Assembly (NCBI RefSeq): GCF_045348435.1
Contig: NZ_CP157484.1
Span: forward strand, 4,836,001 to 4,900,000
DNA from: Alsobacter sp045348435
Lineage (GTDB): Bacteria > Pseudomonadota > Alphaproteobacteria > Rhizobiales > Beijerinckiaceae
Reading direction: 5' to 3'
Length of the DNA stretch: 64,000 nucleotides
Shown: piece by piece, positions 63,822-64,000 of the stretch
Layout: every line of letters begins with the position of its first letter
Numbering within the stretch: the first letter of the stretch is position 1
Translations under genes and position numbers: made by a program
The notes under the pieces: generated by a model
Seen by the model: only the letters and a program-made list of their open reading frames with translations
Told to the model about the DNA's origin: nothing
The model's database searches: none

Positions 63822-64000
63822 CCCCGCGCGGGTCCGTCCGGGTGCGGGTTGTCGAGCACGCTCAGGCGCTGGATGGCGGCGAGCGTGAGCGTCCCCGCCG
63901 CCCTTCCCTCGCCGTCCAGGATGGTTGCGGCGTCGCGCCCCTCGGCCAGCAGGGCCGAAAGCACGTCGCGGGCCGACAGCGAGCCCGGCAGCCGCAGCCC
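63818..64000 (-). CDS. C-terminal part of a CBS-domain protein, possibly an ABC transporter ATPase (partial)
   Basis: The frame enters from the right edge and ends with TAA at 63818. The 60 visible residues (LRLPGSLSARDVLSALLAEG, then AATILDGEGRAAGTLTLAAI and QRLSVL) look like the last CBS motif, as in ProV/OpuA-type ATPases with C-terminal CBS domains. The identity of the rest is not visible. It is convergent with the PhnD-like gene, their stop codons overlapping. Confidence 0.5.
   Translation of the reverse strand, partial: GLRLPGSLSARDVLSALLAEGRDAATILDGEGRAAGTLTLAAIQRLSVLDNPHPDGPARG

Overview
The window is GC-rich, densely coded chromosomal DNA from an alphaproteobacterium, most likely of the Hyphomicrobiales (Rhizobiales). 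This rests on gene content and order: hisC-tyrC with a monofunctional chorismate mutase, metX-metW, aroK-aroB, tsaD divergent from hemC-hemD-mitofilin-hemY, a BTLCP-type cysteine protease, a GTTC-N7-GTTC (alphaproteobacterial LexA) site, and an intergenic repeat of a form common in this order. The species was not identified.

Positions 1-36757 and 62011-64000 are backbone. From left to right: an EVE-domain protein (partial), ftsY, an RluA-type pseudouridine synthase, the tyrosine/phenylalanine branch (tyrC, hisC, chorismate mutase), an exported GyrI-like protein, dapF-mtaB, a DUF2125 protein, a ChaC-like cyclotransferase, a probable SOS-regulated small protein, a metallo-beta-lactamase (MBL) protein, metX-metW, an exported alpha/beta hydrolase, xerD with a small membrane protein, aroK-aroB and a CBS/CorC protein. 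These are followed by a Tat-exported OpgG/OpgD, an RpiR regulator, an MBL protein and an SDR, small exported and PRC-barrel proteins, a BTLCP protease, ccmC-ccmD-ccmG, DUF2332, yciB, gpsA-tsaD, and the haem genes hemC, hemD (fused in frame to a mitofilin/Mic60-like protein) and hemY. tRNA-Thr(CGT) closes this section.

Positions 36834 to about 61850, directly 3' of the tRNA, form an accessory block dominated by copper handling, nearly all on the minus strand. Read in the direction of transcription it holds an RND adaptor and pump, a His/Cys-rich exported protein, a small lipoprotein, a TolC-like protein, a Tat-exported multicopper oxidase, a cupredoxin, two CusF-type copper chaperones (one fused to DUF305), a frameshifted unknown gene, a CopA-type P1B ATPase with YHS and metal-binding domains, a 39-residue membrane peptide, a Cys-rich exported protein, a Met-rich exported protein and a DUF411 protein. 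The inferred logic is cytosolic Cu(I) export by CopA, periplasmic capture by CusF, Met-rich, cupredoxin and DUF411 proteins, oxidation by the multicopper oxidase, and RND/TolC efflux. No CueR, CopRS or CsoR gene is present.

The only regulator in that block is a BigR/YgaV-like dithiol ArsR protein. Its palindromic operator overlaps two divergent promoters, its own and that of the RND adaptor. Next to it lie remains of a persulfide-detoxification cluster: an intact persulfide-dioxygenase-like MBL protein, a DUF2892 protein and two gene fragments. Further right are an APC permease, a VIT-family protein, a MacAB-like ABC exporter, and a UspA/cytochrome c pair of visibly lower GC. The last 2 kb hold an ornithine-cyclodeaminase-like gene coupled to a PhnD-like binding protein without signal peptide, and the C-terminal CBS domain of a convergent gene.
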